Below, in pieces: positions 22,793-33,500 of a DNA stretch of 64,000 nucleotides (the stretch's first letter is position 1; every line of letters begins with the position of its first letter). The position numbers and the translations under genes are program-made. The DNA is from Turnera subulata (lineage: Eukaryota; Streptophyta; Magnoliopsida; Malpighiales; Passifloraceae): the NCBI GenBank assembly GCA_028386065.3, contig JAKUCV010004737.1:1-64000 (forward strand). The letters run 5' to 3'. The notes under the pieces were generated by a model. That model did no database searches. It saw only the letters and a list, made by a program, of their open reading frames with translations, and was not told the DNA's origin.

Positions 22793-23776
22793 ATGGGAGA
22801 CAGGAGGGTGTGGTCCGATGCTGAGGTCGATGCGTTTGTCGACATCCTGGAGGAGTTGGTTGTTGAGGGGCAGATGGTGGATGCTGGGTCCTTCCGACCT
22901 GGATCCATCACCCAGATTGTGACGAGGATGAATGCCAAGTTCCCCACTGCCAGTTTTAATGCCAACCATGTCCGCAACAAGATGAAGAGGTTGAAGGCTA
23001 AGTTTTTTGCTGCTGCGGACATGGCCAACACAAGCGGGTTCGGCTGGAATTCTGAGAAGTTCTGTGACGAAGTGGATGCCCAGGACATCCTCGATGCATA
23101 TCTGAAGGTAAGTTTGGTTTCTCTGGTTCCCTAAGCTTGCTTTTTGTTGTTCTATTTTATTTCAATATGCATCTGTCTCGCTGTATTGAATGGAATATGT
23201 TTTTTGCTGCAGAAATATCCTAGCCGGGAGTATGTTTGTGGGAGAGCCTTCCCCCAATTCCCAAAGCTGCAACGAATATTTGGTCGTGATAGGGCCACGG
23301 GAGAATATGCAGAAACTCCGGCTGATGCCTTGCAGGAGATGCAGCAGGAGGAGGTGGCAGACACCACTGGAGATTCTGCACAGGCACCCACTGCCAGCAT
23401 GGGCACCACTGGAGCCACACTCGGTGGTGGCGCCGCATCCTCTTCCGCGGCACCACCAGATGCGTCCATGGCATCCGGCTCACAGGGGAGCAAGAAGAGG
23501 AAGGCCCAGGCCAATGATGCTCTGTGGGCTCTGACTGATGCCATTTGCTGTGGGTTTGAGAAGGCGGGCATGCATCTAGGTGACATTGCAGCAGCCATTC
23601 GAGGGAAAGATTCGCCCCGTGCTTTGGGAGAGGAGCTGAGGAAGATGGGGATTACTACACTTGATGTGATTCAGGTTGTGAAGGCAATGGGGCGTCAACC
23701 CGAGTATGCCAACTATTTCTGGGAGCTGGAGCCTGAGCAACGCATTGAGTTTGTCGCCAGCCTGCTTGGGAAGTGA
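22793..23776 (+). CDS. Harbinger Myb/SANT-like DNA-binding protein (intact)
   Basis: Two exons, 22793-23107 and 23213-23776, are joined in phase 0 by a GT-AG intron (gtaagt...tgctgcag). They encode 292 residues. The N-terminal domain (about residues 5-105: RVWSDAEVDAFVDILEELV, HVRNKMKRLKAKFFAAADMA, SGFGWNSEKFCDEVD) matches the Myb/SANT-like domain of PIF/Harbinger ORF1 proteins. These bind the element ends and help bring the nuclease to DNA. After the exon junction comes YPSREYVCGRAFPQFPKLQR, then an Ala/Ser/Thr-rich linker with a KKRKAQ basic patch (possible nuclear signal), then a C-terminal helical region (MGITTLDVIQVVKAMGRQP). No stop or frameshift is seen, so it could still supply its function in trans. 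Confidence 0.88.
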
Positions 23777-24276
23777 AGTTTGTAGGGGGTGTAGTAGGTG
23801 CTGCCGTTTTTTATGCAGTCTTGCCTTTTGGTACATATGACAATAGCCTACTGACTAGTCAGCAGCTTAGGAACTAACCCACTCCGCAGTTTAGAAGCTT
23901 ATAAATGCTTTTATAGTCATCTGTGCTATGCAATTTTGGATATTCTCGGCTAGTAAGTCATGGCATGATGCATTTTGTAAGTATTGGGTACATGTACTAG
24001 GTTATTTCTCTGGATGCTTCTCCTTGTGTGGCATGATTGCTTTAGGTAATGAATGAATTATTGCTTGGCAGTTCTGACAAGCAGCATTCTATATGTTTGT
24101 TGCCATTATTTTTCATGTAATTGCTAGTTTGGTAAGTTGCTATGTTGAACATGCTTGCTTCATTTTTTCTTCTGATGGTAGCTGTGTCTAAGTGTATATG
24201 GTTGGATTGAAGTTGTCTTGTGGTTGTTCGTGTTATTGGTGTTGTAACATGATTTGGGCATGTGTAGGTGTGACCC
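23777..24276. other. Spacer within Harbinger element 2
   Basis: This stretch holds the 3' end of the Myb-like gene and the leader of the third gene. A 'gcatgtgtag|gtgtgaccc' acceptor-like site sits just before the third ATG, as in element 1, which suggests a spliced leader. Confidence 0.5.
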
Positions 24277-24384
24277 ATGGGCAAATATAAGTATTATGTT
24301 GTCTATAACGGGAGACGCAATGGTGTTTACAAATTTAGTAGGTATATAAATTTTACCTTTCACTCTCAATTAATGGTTAATTAG
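24277..24384 (+). pseudogene. Truncated viroplasmin-domain ORF (element 2)
   Basis: MGKYKYYVVYNGRRNGVYK matches the first 19 residues of the 18169-18540 protein, with three differences. The reading then runs into unrelated AT-rich sequence and stops after 35 codons. Most of the domain and the membrane anchor are lost, consistent with an internal deletion of the element. It shows that the third gene was already part of the common ancestor of both elements. Confidence 0.8.
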
Positions 24385-24806
24385 AACAATATAAGTTCAT
24401 ATAGGCAAAAGTATAATGGATTAAATACCATATAATTTCATTACAGAGGATGAGTAATGGAAACATCCGTAACCAAAAAATTGTCTAAGAGTTGTGCGAA
24501 CAGTAGCGGTTTCCAAGGGTTTTGAGTTAAATTTTTTTACAACAAATTTTAATGGCAAATACATTGTCACATACACAAAATGATCGTATCAATAAATAAA
24601 ATATTGGTTTTTCATCTTACAAACCTTCATTACCTCTTAAAATACTGTTCATTCTATACTTAACCACTTTGCCCAGCACCAAGGACAATTTAGACATTAC
24701 TGCATTTAGTCCCGAGGTCTGTACAGCTAACCAAACATGATTTAGTACATCAGTCCTAATCTCTGTCCACTAAACCAAACGCTTAATTGGACAGGACAAT
24801 TGTTCA
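24385..24806. other. 3' non-coding part of Harbinger element 2
   Basis: AT-rich sequence with no ORF, leading to the right subterminal repeats. Confidence 0.5.
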
Positions 24807-24861
24807 GTCCAGTCCAGTCCAGTCCAGTCCAGTCCAGTCCCGTCCAGTCCAGTCCCGTCCA
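24807..24861. repeat. CCAGT subterminal array, Harbinger element 2
   Basis: About ten 5-bp units of CCAGT (with CCCGT variants) lie immediately inside the right terminal inverted repeat. Read on the other strand they are GGACT/GGACGGGAC words. These correspond to the repeated GGGAC words at the left end (19235-19400). Confidence 0.85.
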
Positions 24862-24881
24862 GCGTGCCAAACGCACCCTTA

Positions 24882-25752
24882 GAGATAGCAACATTCCAAG
24901 GACGACATGGATTAGTCAAGATTTGGCACGTTATAAAATTGGATTAGAAAACAAAGCTTGTTGTGTGGGTCTATTATATATGCTGCCTTTGCCACGGACT
25001 TGCCACGACTATGAAGGAAATCAAGGGTGACGCATCGAGCCACGGGGAGAGATTAGTCTGGTAGTCGATTGGAATACTCTTCTAGCATAAAAAAAACTGA
25101 TGTTGCAGCTATTCTATGGCAAATTCGTTTGCCACGGCCTGAGGCTGTAGCTATTCCATTTCAATTTTTTAGGGTTGTACTATATATTCATCTCTTTCTC
25201 CTTTCTTCTTCATCAGTTGCGGCTCACACTTCTGCCTTGTTTCAGCAGGTATGTTTCTTTGTTCACTTCCTTTCTCTTATTTCTCACCTCTTCACTCTCT
25301 TTCTCTTAATTCTCACCCTTTTATTTGATTTATTGTTATATATATATGCTATTGTTTCACATTCTTTCTTTTAATTTTTAGATTATTCCCGATAGGGGAT
25401 TTAATCAACCGAGTAGGCGAGTTGGTAAGATTTCTTAATTTCCTTCATAGTAATCTGCAAACTAGTGGGTTGCTTCCTCTTTATAATTTAAAATGAATGT
25501 GTATTGCAGGATGCATGCAAAGAAGCGTTTAATTCTGGTTTGGTTTTTATGCCCTGTTGTTCTGTTTTTTGGGGGAAATAACTAATCAATTACGAAACAT
25601 ATATAAATAAAATGATTAATTACCAAAAAGATACTTAATACTAATTTGTGCTCGTGCATTTGCTATTTAAAAGTTATGTTAGTTTAGTTTTTTAAAAAAA
25701 ATATATAAAATTCTTATATTTATCAAAATGAGGTTATCCAAATCGGCAGGCT
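24882..25752. other. Region upstream of the Transposase_24-like gene
   Basis: No ORF recognised. Pyrimidine-rich and AT-rich sequence with possible small exons, for example a 50-bp segment ending in 'cgagttg|gtaag' at about 25425. The upstream exons of the next gene may lie here, but I could not define them. Confidence 0.4.
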
Positions 25753-26710
25753 ATGTCTAAGAGAGAGAGGAAAAATCGTATGACACTACAGGAAGAAGAT
25801 ATTACAAAAACACATGCCGGCAAGAATGATCCTCCCACCAGATTTGCTGATAAAAAATCAAAAGTTTTTGTTGTAAGTACATGTTAATATTTACTATTTA
25901 CTTTATTTCAATGAAAGTATTCACTATAATTATAATTTGTGACAATTTTTACTGGATGGACAGGAAAAATACATGACATTGATGAGAGAAAAATATGGCC
26001 CTGATCTTACTAATGCGCCAACATTTGATGATGAATTATGGGAGAAAGCTGCCTCTAAAAATGGGTTAAAAAAGCCTCACATGAATGAGAAGTCTTCAGG
26101 CATTAACGATGCAATGCCAGAGGCTAAGTCATCAAGTACTGTGACAGCATCTAGAGACACACCAGGGCCTTCTCATCAGTCTAATGACAATTTGGCAACC
26201 ATAGTAGAGCTTATGCAGCAGCAATTGAAACAACTGCAATACCTCTGCTCTATGCTTTCCCAGTTGCAGAATATGTTAATTTCCCAGTGGCAGCAGCAGT
26301 CAGGTAGTGGTGGTTTTATAGGAGGAAGTACCTCGGGGCCTGCAGCTCAATCTTCTCCACAACCATCAGTTTGTTTGAACTTCCCAGTTATGCCTCCATT
26401 TACTCAGATCTCTATCTCAAATACCCGACACATATCGATTGGACAACAATTGATGTCTGGGTATCAGACATCTCCTCCTGATCAGTCGCAGCAGCAACAA
26501 CAGATCATGTCCCCTCAATTTCCTCCATCTTACCAGCAGCAGCATTCCATGAATGGTGTTCAGTCATCAATTCCACCACATATGCACTTTTCTATGCCAA
26601 TGCCGCAACAACAATTTTCCCAGCGAGTGTCATTACAACAAATATCTCCAGCTCTGCAGCAGCAGCAACAAACCTCGCAAGCACAACACCAACAACAGCA
26701 AGCCTCATGA
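25753..26710 (+). CDS. Transposase_24-like protein, Gln-rich tail
   Basis: Two exons, 25753-25872 and 25964-26710, are joined in phase 0 (gtaagt...ggacag) to give 288 residues. The N-terminal part has THAGKNDPPTRFADKKSKVF, then EKYMTLMREKYGPDL and DDELWEKAASKNGLKKPH. It resembles the conserved block of plant Transposase_24 (Ptta/En/Spm-related) proteins: 'TH..K.....F.D..S', a spacer, then 'W.....G..KG'. From about residue 100 the protein is Ser/Gln-rich with long Gln runs and few charged residues. Upstream exons may be missing, so this may be the 3' part of a longer gene. I see no terminal repeats around it. It may be a transposon remnant or a domesticated gene, and the family assignment is tentative. 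Confidence 0.5.
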
Positions 26711-29035
26711 GCACAATATATAGTAGCAGGCCTCAGTAGCTAGTATAACAACAACAGTGGCAAACCTCACTCGCGCGGATGTCCTTATTTTGCATTGTTT
26801 TGTAGTTTTGTTTAACTAATTGTATTTTGCTCCAAACTTTGATCTGGCTAGAACTTAAACCGTGGATGGTATCCTGTATTCGTGATGCTAGTTGTGAACT
26901 TTCTAAATTTAATTTGTGTCTCTTAATTTTTCTTTAATAATTCTTTTAACAAAATAAAAAATTTTAGAAACATATCATTATAATTTGGCTAATTTTCTAT
27001 TTACATCTTAATTTTAGCCTAAAACTATTGTAGTAACTTAAATTTTTTGTTCGAACTAATTGGTTACTTAACTTTTTAAAAATATCAAATCACCCACCCC
27101 TCCTGACGCCGAACTGTGGTAATTGTGGTGTGTCGTGTACCAATCCTTATTGTAAAGTGACTAATTTTTCCAGTTCCATTCCTTATCATTGTGGGAACTA
27201 TCCCTGCTGAAACTCATATCAGAATCCACTGCAATGACACTTTCCCGTATCGCAACATCTGGATATCCCTTTGTGGTGGTGGATGTGGAAACATTTTATT
27301 CTTCTATGCTCTCCCTTCCATTCCACATCACAGGTGAAATCGTTACAGAAGTTGAAGTGAAATTCTTGAGAGGTGAAGAGGTCACGCTTCCCGAGGTCTT
27401 CATCCTTCATAGACTTGCAATGGACTTTCAATGGCCGAGAAAATCCATATCTTATGTATAAATATGTCTTATGTTCTCATGAGAGTCTTATGGACTTTGT
27501 GTTTAGGATATTTTTTTCATATATATATCCTAGAATCCTTTTTTTCCCAACAGATGATAATAATGCTTCTTAACTCAATATATGTATGTAGCTTGGTGGT
27601 TGGCTCGTTGCTTTGCAATTATTTGGATGTTGGATTGAGTCTTGGCATTGAATTTTTCCTTCATTTTTTACATTTTTCTTCTAACAATACTATTTAGTCC
27701 CTATTAACCTAAATGGTATTATGTGTTAGCCCCCCTAAATTTTTTTTTCTGGATCCGCCCTTGACATCAGCAATGATATTTCACTAGGTTAGAATAACAA
27801 TTTGAAATAAAACTTTTTCTTGATAGGTGAGAATAATTAAACTTGAAATAATATATTTTATGAGCTAATTATTATGAGAATTGCAATACTAAAAGTGCAA
27901 ACATTTATCTTCATATTTATTTTTAATTTGAAAAGAAAAAAATAATAAATACATAGAATCAATGTATAGAAAAACTTCATGCTATTAATATTTCTCCTTA
28001 AGATCGGCTATGTTTTTTTACAACACATAAATTACATTTTGAGAAAAGTTAATAGCTAAATATAAAAACAGATTATTTTATATTATAATGTGCTATCTAT
28101 CTTATAAAATGAAGATCTAGTTATTATAATATTTATTATCAATTAGATAGTATATAAAGCATGCTATAATGAATAAAAGTATATTGAGAAGTTTCAACAG
28201 ATTTCTAAGTATAATTTTTAAAAGCTTTAAGATTATGAGTATACTTTAGTTATTTATATTTTCAATTAGTAATAATAATTTTTATATTTTTTTTAGTATC
28301 TTGTTAACTAGTCCTTGTATCTTGATGTCTCGTGTTTAGTCTATTTCATCCCAATTAAATTAAAGACATAGCATTCGATCAAAGCTGTTACTTTACCATA
28401 CCCATTATCTCCCATTTTTCACCATAGCTATTGAGAAACTTGAAATAATTGACCCCTCACGACAGCGGCAACCAACAATGAGTATGGCATGTATTTCATA
28501 ACAACACGACTTCAAAAATTGTTAAATTGCCGCCTCTTTGCCATGTAGACCATTGTGCCATCTTGTACACTGGGATTGAAATTAACACAAATTAGGATGA
28601 CACCAATGAATGCATTAATATAAAAGATTTCCTCACATATTTTTGTTGAAAACTCTATGTTAGGGATAGGTAAATGTCCGTTAACTTATCCAATCCTATA
28701 TAACCCCAATCTAAGATATATAGATAGTTTATGATAGAAACAAATAGTAAGGGTAGAAATATTGGAGAATGGAAAAACAAATATTCAACCCATCTTAGGA
28801 TCATTGCCATTCAAGAGAATTATAGTGATTTTAGAAAACAAATATAAAGGAAAATGAGCATTCCTACACTATTAGAAAAATTAAAAAACAAAAAGAACAT
28901 CCAGGGGCAAGATACCTGCAAACTTATTAATTTGTAAGGCATGCAAACTAAAGAAGGGATGATAATGAAAACACAGACTACAGAAGTGCTTCCCCAAAAT
29001 TAAATGTGCAAATCCTCTGGTAATCAATTTCCCAC
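26711..29035. other. AT-rich intergenic DNA
   Basis: No supported gene. One 90-codon ORF (27189-27461, plus) has mixed amino-acid composition but no recognisable motif or gene context. The rest is AT-rich with only short ORFs. CCCAC at 29031-29035 is the left target duplication of the copia element. Confidence 0.6.
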
Positions 29036-29396
29036 TGAAGGAAAACAAATATTTCCTGAATAAGATAAGTTAGGACACCTACTTGGAGTCCTAGCATCGA
29101 AAGCAAACAGGTCTTGGAATCCAGGTCTTGGTCTACCGGTCGTGAAAGGTTGTCACGGTGTATCGGAGCAACCCTTGTAGTCTCTACGGTCTAAACATCT
29201 CTTCTCTATAGCTGTGTATATGGTATATGTGGGTGTAACCTAGCCACCCTATGTATGTAATGTTCTTGGTATTTGTGTCATAGAACAACATGTATATATA
29301 GGAGGCAACTAGGGTTACAAGGTGAGCACCCAACTTATGGGTGGACCTAGTGGGCCCCACTACCTCAAGTGGGCCTCCATACAACATAACCCAACA
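29036..29396 (-). repeat. Copia 3' LTR
   Basis: 361 bp, and in element orientation the downstream LTR. It matches 36682-37042 with 11 differences and no length change. Confidence 0.95.
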
Positions 29397-30524
29397 TCTC
29401 CCACTCACACATAAGTGAGAGTGCTCAAAATACCAAATGCAAGAAACTCATTCTTGCTGCAACAGCAATAGTCATACAAGGAAATAAGACCGTGCGACCG
29501 GCATACTGTGAGAGCGAAATGCTATACACCTGTTAGGGATATACAGCCTCTCGTCGAGAAGAAACCTGCAAGTAGATCAGAAAGTACGTTAGTGCCCTAG
29601 ATCATCTGAATCATATTATAAAACATCCATAGGATCTCGTCCGTCAAGGCGTGATGCAAAGCAGCCGTAATGCAACGTAATGCAAAACAATGCAACGCAA
29701 ATGTATTCACAATTATAACCGTACGTCATAACTGGTGCACCGGTGAATACAAGACTAATGTGATTCCGTCTATGACCTTCCTCTTCTCACGATTCCCTTG
29801 ACCCGGCTCAACTCGCCTTTCTAGACATGTCCCGCCAGACCGAATCTGTATACATGGTCCTTAGGCAACATACTAAGATAGCGACCATCAAACCGAATCT
29901 CAAGTCTCTGATAGGAGTACTAAGGGTACATAAGGTAGAGCCATCATAGCAGCTCTAAGTCTCACACAGCTAGAAGTTGAGATCACACTCTAGCTAACCC
30001 ATGGTCGACAAAACGCACACATGGTATGAAACATGTGCTACAACATTTTCTCCTTTCTCATGAAGCGTATGTCTTTTCCTCATAAGGAATGTTGTACAGA
30101 TGATAGTTTAGATACCTTGTGTATCCTAAACCCGAGTTCCTCGATCTACTCAACAACCTTGAACTCGCATCTGGCCTACAAAGTAGACTGAATGAACATA
30201 TTCATTCCTAGAATGACCTTACTTGCCATTCTCAACCGACGTATATGTAGTTTTAAACCGTTCGCTCTCAAACTGTCCATATGACAATTTAGCTTAAAAC
30301 TCGTCTCATCTCCACTTATCACCAAGATAAGGAGGCGATTACCCGTGTGAGAGGGCTAACCTTTCGTCTACTCGACATACATCATAAAAGAATGTAGAAT
30401 GTACTCAACATCCAACAATAAAATGACAACAACATATATGCATAAACTCGACTTTATTGATCATCAAAATAAAATGTCAAAACAGTCATGTGAACATGTG
30501 GGAAATAACAACAGAACGTAGTAC
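29397..30524 (-). other. Copia 3' non-coding region
   Basis: About 1.1 kb between the polyprotein stop and the 3' LTR, with no ORF of note. It ends at the purine-rich tract (about 29397-29410, minus strand) that primes plus-strand synthesis. Confidence 0.7.
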
Positions 30525-33500
30525 TCATAATCTACATAGCCCCTGAGACCTAATGTGTTTCACAAACACATCTCTAGGTACAGGCTTAGTCAACGGATCT
30601 GCTAACATATCCCCAGTAGATAAATACTTCACGTTCACCACCCTGCGTGTAACCATATCTCTAGCATAGTTATACTTGATATCTATGTGTTTGGTCTTGC
30701 AGTGGAACTTGGGGTCTTTCGTCGAGGAAATTGCAGACTGACTATCACAGTAAATCAGTACCGGGTCAGTGTCTCCTGCAAGATCCATGAGACGCTCCAA
30801 GAACCTCTTGAGCCAAACACCCTCCTGAGCAGCTGAAGCAAGAGCCACGTACTCTGCTTCCATCGTGGACAAGGATACACACGATTGTTTCTTACTGCTC
30901 CATGATATGGCGCCATCACTCAGTAAGAACACGTGTCCGGAGGTGGACTTCCTGTCATCTAGATCACCTCCATGATCAGCATCCGTGTATCCAACCAGTT
31001 GTAGACTCTTCCCGCCTTGGTAACAAAGCGAGTAATTTGCAGTCCCACTCAGGTATCTCATGATTCTCTTCACTGCCTTCCAATGCTCTGGGCCTGGATC
31101 GGACTGATACCTGCTCACCAAGCCAACTGCCTGACAGATATCCGGTCTAGTGCATACCATAGTATACATAAGACTTCCGACTGCGTTCCGATATGGAACT
31201 CGGCTCATCCGCTCTCTCTCCTCAAGAGACTTAGGACACATATGACTTCCCAAGGTTTGGCCTTTGTTGACAGGAGTATCAATTGGGTTGGAGTTCTGCA
31301 TATTGAACCGTTCAAGAACTTTTCTGATGTAATTCTCTTGCGAGAGATGCAACAACTTCTTAGAACGATCTCTGGAAATCTTAACTCCAAGAATATATGC
31401 AACTTCACCCATATCTTTCATCTCAAACTGAGACGATAATAAGGCCTTAACCTCGTTGACAAACTCCAAGTCATTTCCAGCTATGAGCATATCGTCGACA
31501 TACAACGTCAGAATCACAAACTTGTCTCTAGATCTCTTGGTATATATACAATGGTCTTCCTCTATCATGGTAAAACCATTCGCTAAGACGACATTGTGGA
31601 AACGTATATACCACTGCCTTGAAGATTGTTTAAGACCATAGATAGACTTTAAAAGTCTACAAACCTTATGTTCGTGGCCTTGTTCAATGAAACACTCAGG
31701 TTGTTCCATATAAATCTCATCACTCAACTCACCATTGAGGAAGGCAGTCTTTACATCCATCTGATGTAATTCTAGATCCAAGTTTGCAACTATAGCCAGA
31801 ATAAGGCGGATCGAGGTGAAACGCACAACAGGTGAGAAAGTCTCGTCATAGTCTATCCCATGTTGTTGTGTGTACCCCTTCGCCACCAGTCGAGCCTTAT
31901 ATCTCTCAACTGTACCATCTGCCTTGAGTTTAACTTTGAGAATCCATTTGTTCCCAATAGCTTTGCGTCCTACTGGAAGATCAACCAACTCCCAAACGTT
32001 GTTAACTCGCATGGATTCCATCTCATCCTGCATCGCTTTTGTCCATTTTTCCTTGGAAGGGCTTGAGAGGGCCTCTTTTACATTTCGAGGCTCATTGTCA
32101 TCTTGTAAGAGCGACATAAAGAGTTCACCGCCTTCGATGTCAAATCGTCGACGAGGAGTCTTTATGCGTGAACCACGTCGCACACGTGACTCATTGTCCC
32201 CATCTGGTACAATATGGCTCCCACTCGGATCAAGGACATCTGCTTCACTCCCACTTGGAGGAAGATCTACCCCGTCACTCCCACTCGGAATAACAGGATT
32301 ACCTTCATTCGCACCTGATGATGACGGACCAGGCTGGTGAGGAATCAACTGATCATCATCTGTCAAAATCCTCCCACTCGAATGAAGTGATCCTTGATCA
32401 ACATTCTCAAACAAAGATAGGTCTTGACCTACCTCTCCCTTCTTAGGAAACTCATTCTCTAAGAATGTGACATCCCGAGACTCAAATTCAGTTACACTCC
32501 CACTGTCTTGCATACCTATAAACACATAACCTTTAGAGGTTTCTGAGTACCTTATGAAGATACTTTTCTTTCCTCTCGGGCCTAATTTGCCATGCTGATG
32601 AGAGGAATCATGTGTATAGGCAGCGCACCCCCAAGGTCGTAAAACACTTAGGTCGGGTTGTCGTCCCGTCCATAACTCATATGGAGTGGTTGCAACTGAT
32701 TTGGTAGGCACTCGGTTGAGAATGTAAGTCGCTGTCAATAAGGCATCACCCCAGAAGGAGATAGGCAACTGAGCCTGTGCCATCATTGACCTTACCATCT
32801 CAAGAAGCGTTCTATTACGCCTTTCCGCAACACCGTTTTGTTGAGGAGTGTAAGGAATAGTCAATTGATGAACTATGCCCTTAGTATCACAAAGATCCTT
32901 GAATTGGGTCGATAAGTATTCACGGCCACGATCTGTTCGTAATGCCTTTATCTTACGATCCAATTGATTTTCCACTAAGCTCATGTAGCTTTGGAAGCAT
33001 CTTAATGCTTCGGACTTGTGGGAAATCAAGTAGACATAACCAAAACGGGTATAGTCATCGATAAATGTGATAAAATAATACGCTCCGTGCCTGGCCCGAA
33101 CATTCATGGGCCCACAGATGTCTGAATGGACTAGCTGTAAAGGAGATTCGGCCCTAGTGGCTACTTTTCCGAAGGGTTTTCGTGCTGATTTTCCAGCTAG
33201 ACAACATTCACAAGTAGACAAATCCACATGTGAGATGCTAGGAAGCAAACTTTGTTTTGCTAACCGTTGCATTCTTTGTTGGCCAATATGACCTAGTCTA
33301 GCATGCCATGTGTTTATGTCAACATCACAATTACGCGAATCAATAAACATGGAAAAACAAGCATTATTATTGAAAGAGGACTCATCCAAATCCATAACAT
33401 AAAAACCTCCGGTCAAATATCCATAACCGAATAAAACAGAATCCAGAGTTAACTTAACAAAATTGTCATGAAATAACAAAGTGTAGCCCAAACTCGATAA

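Larger units (their letters stand above)
19218..24878 (+). mobile_element. PIF/Harbinger element 2 with TTA target duplications
   Basis: The ends are GGGTGCGTTTGG (19218) and the inverted ...CCAAACGCACCC (ends 24878), flanked by TTA at 19215-19217 and 24879-24881. The length is 5,661 bp. The order is: a GGGAC-rich left subterminal region, a pyrimidine-rich leader, a 144-bp tandem repeat block, the nuclease (21200-22506), the Myb-like gene (22793-23776), a truncated viroplasmin-domain ORF (24277-24384), and a CCAGT-repeat right subterminal region. It starts about 45 bp from the end of element 1, in the same orientation. The nuclease has one premature stop and the Myb gene is intact. Confidence 0.92.

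Noticed and set aside
27189..27461. 90-codon ORF as a gene
   Set aside because: No motif, no splice or promoter context and no repeat association were found. It was left as unannotated spacer.
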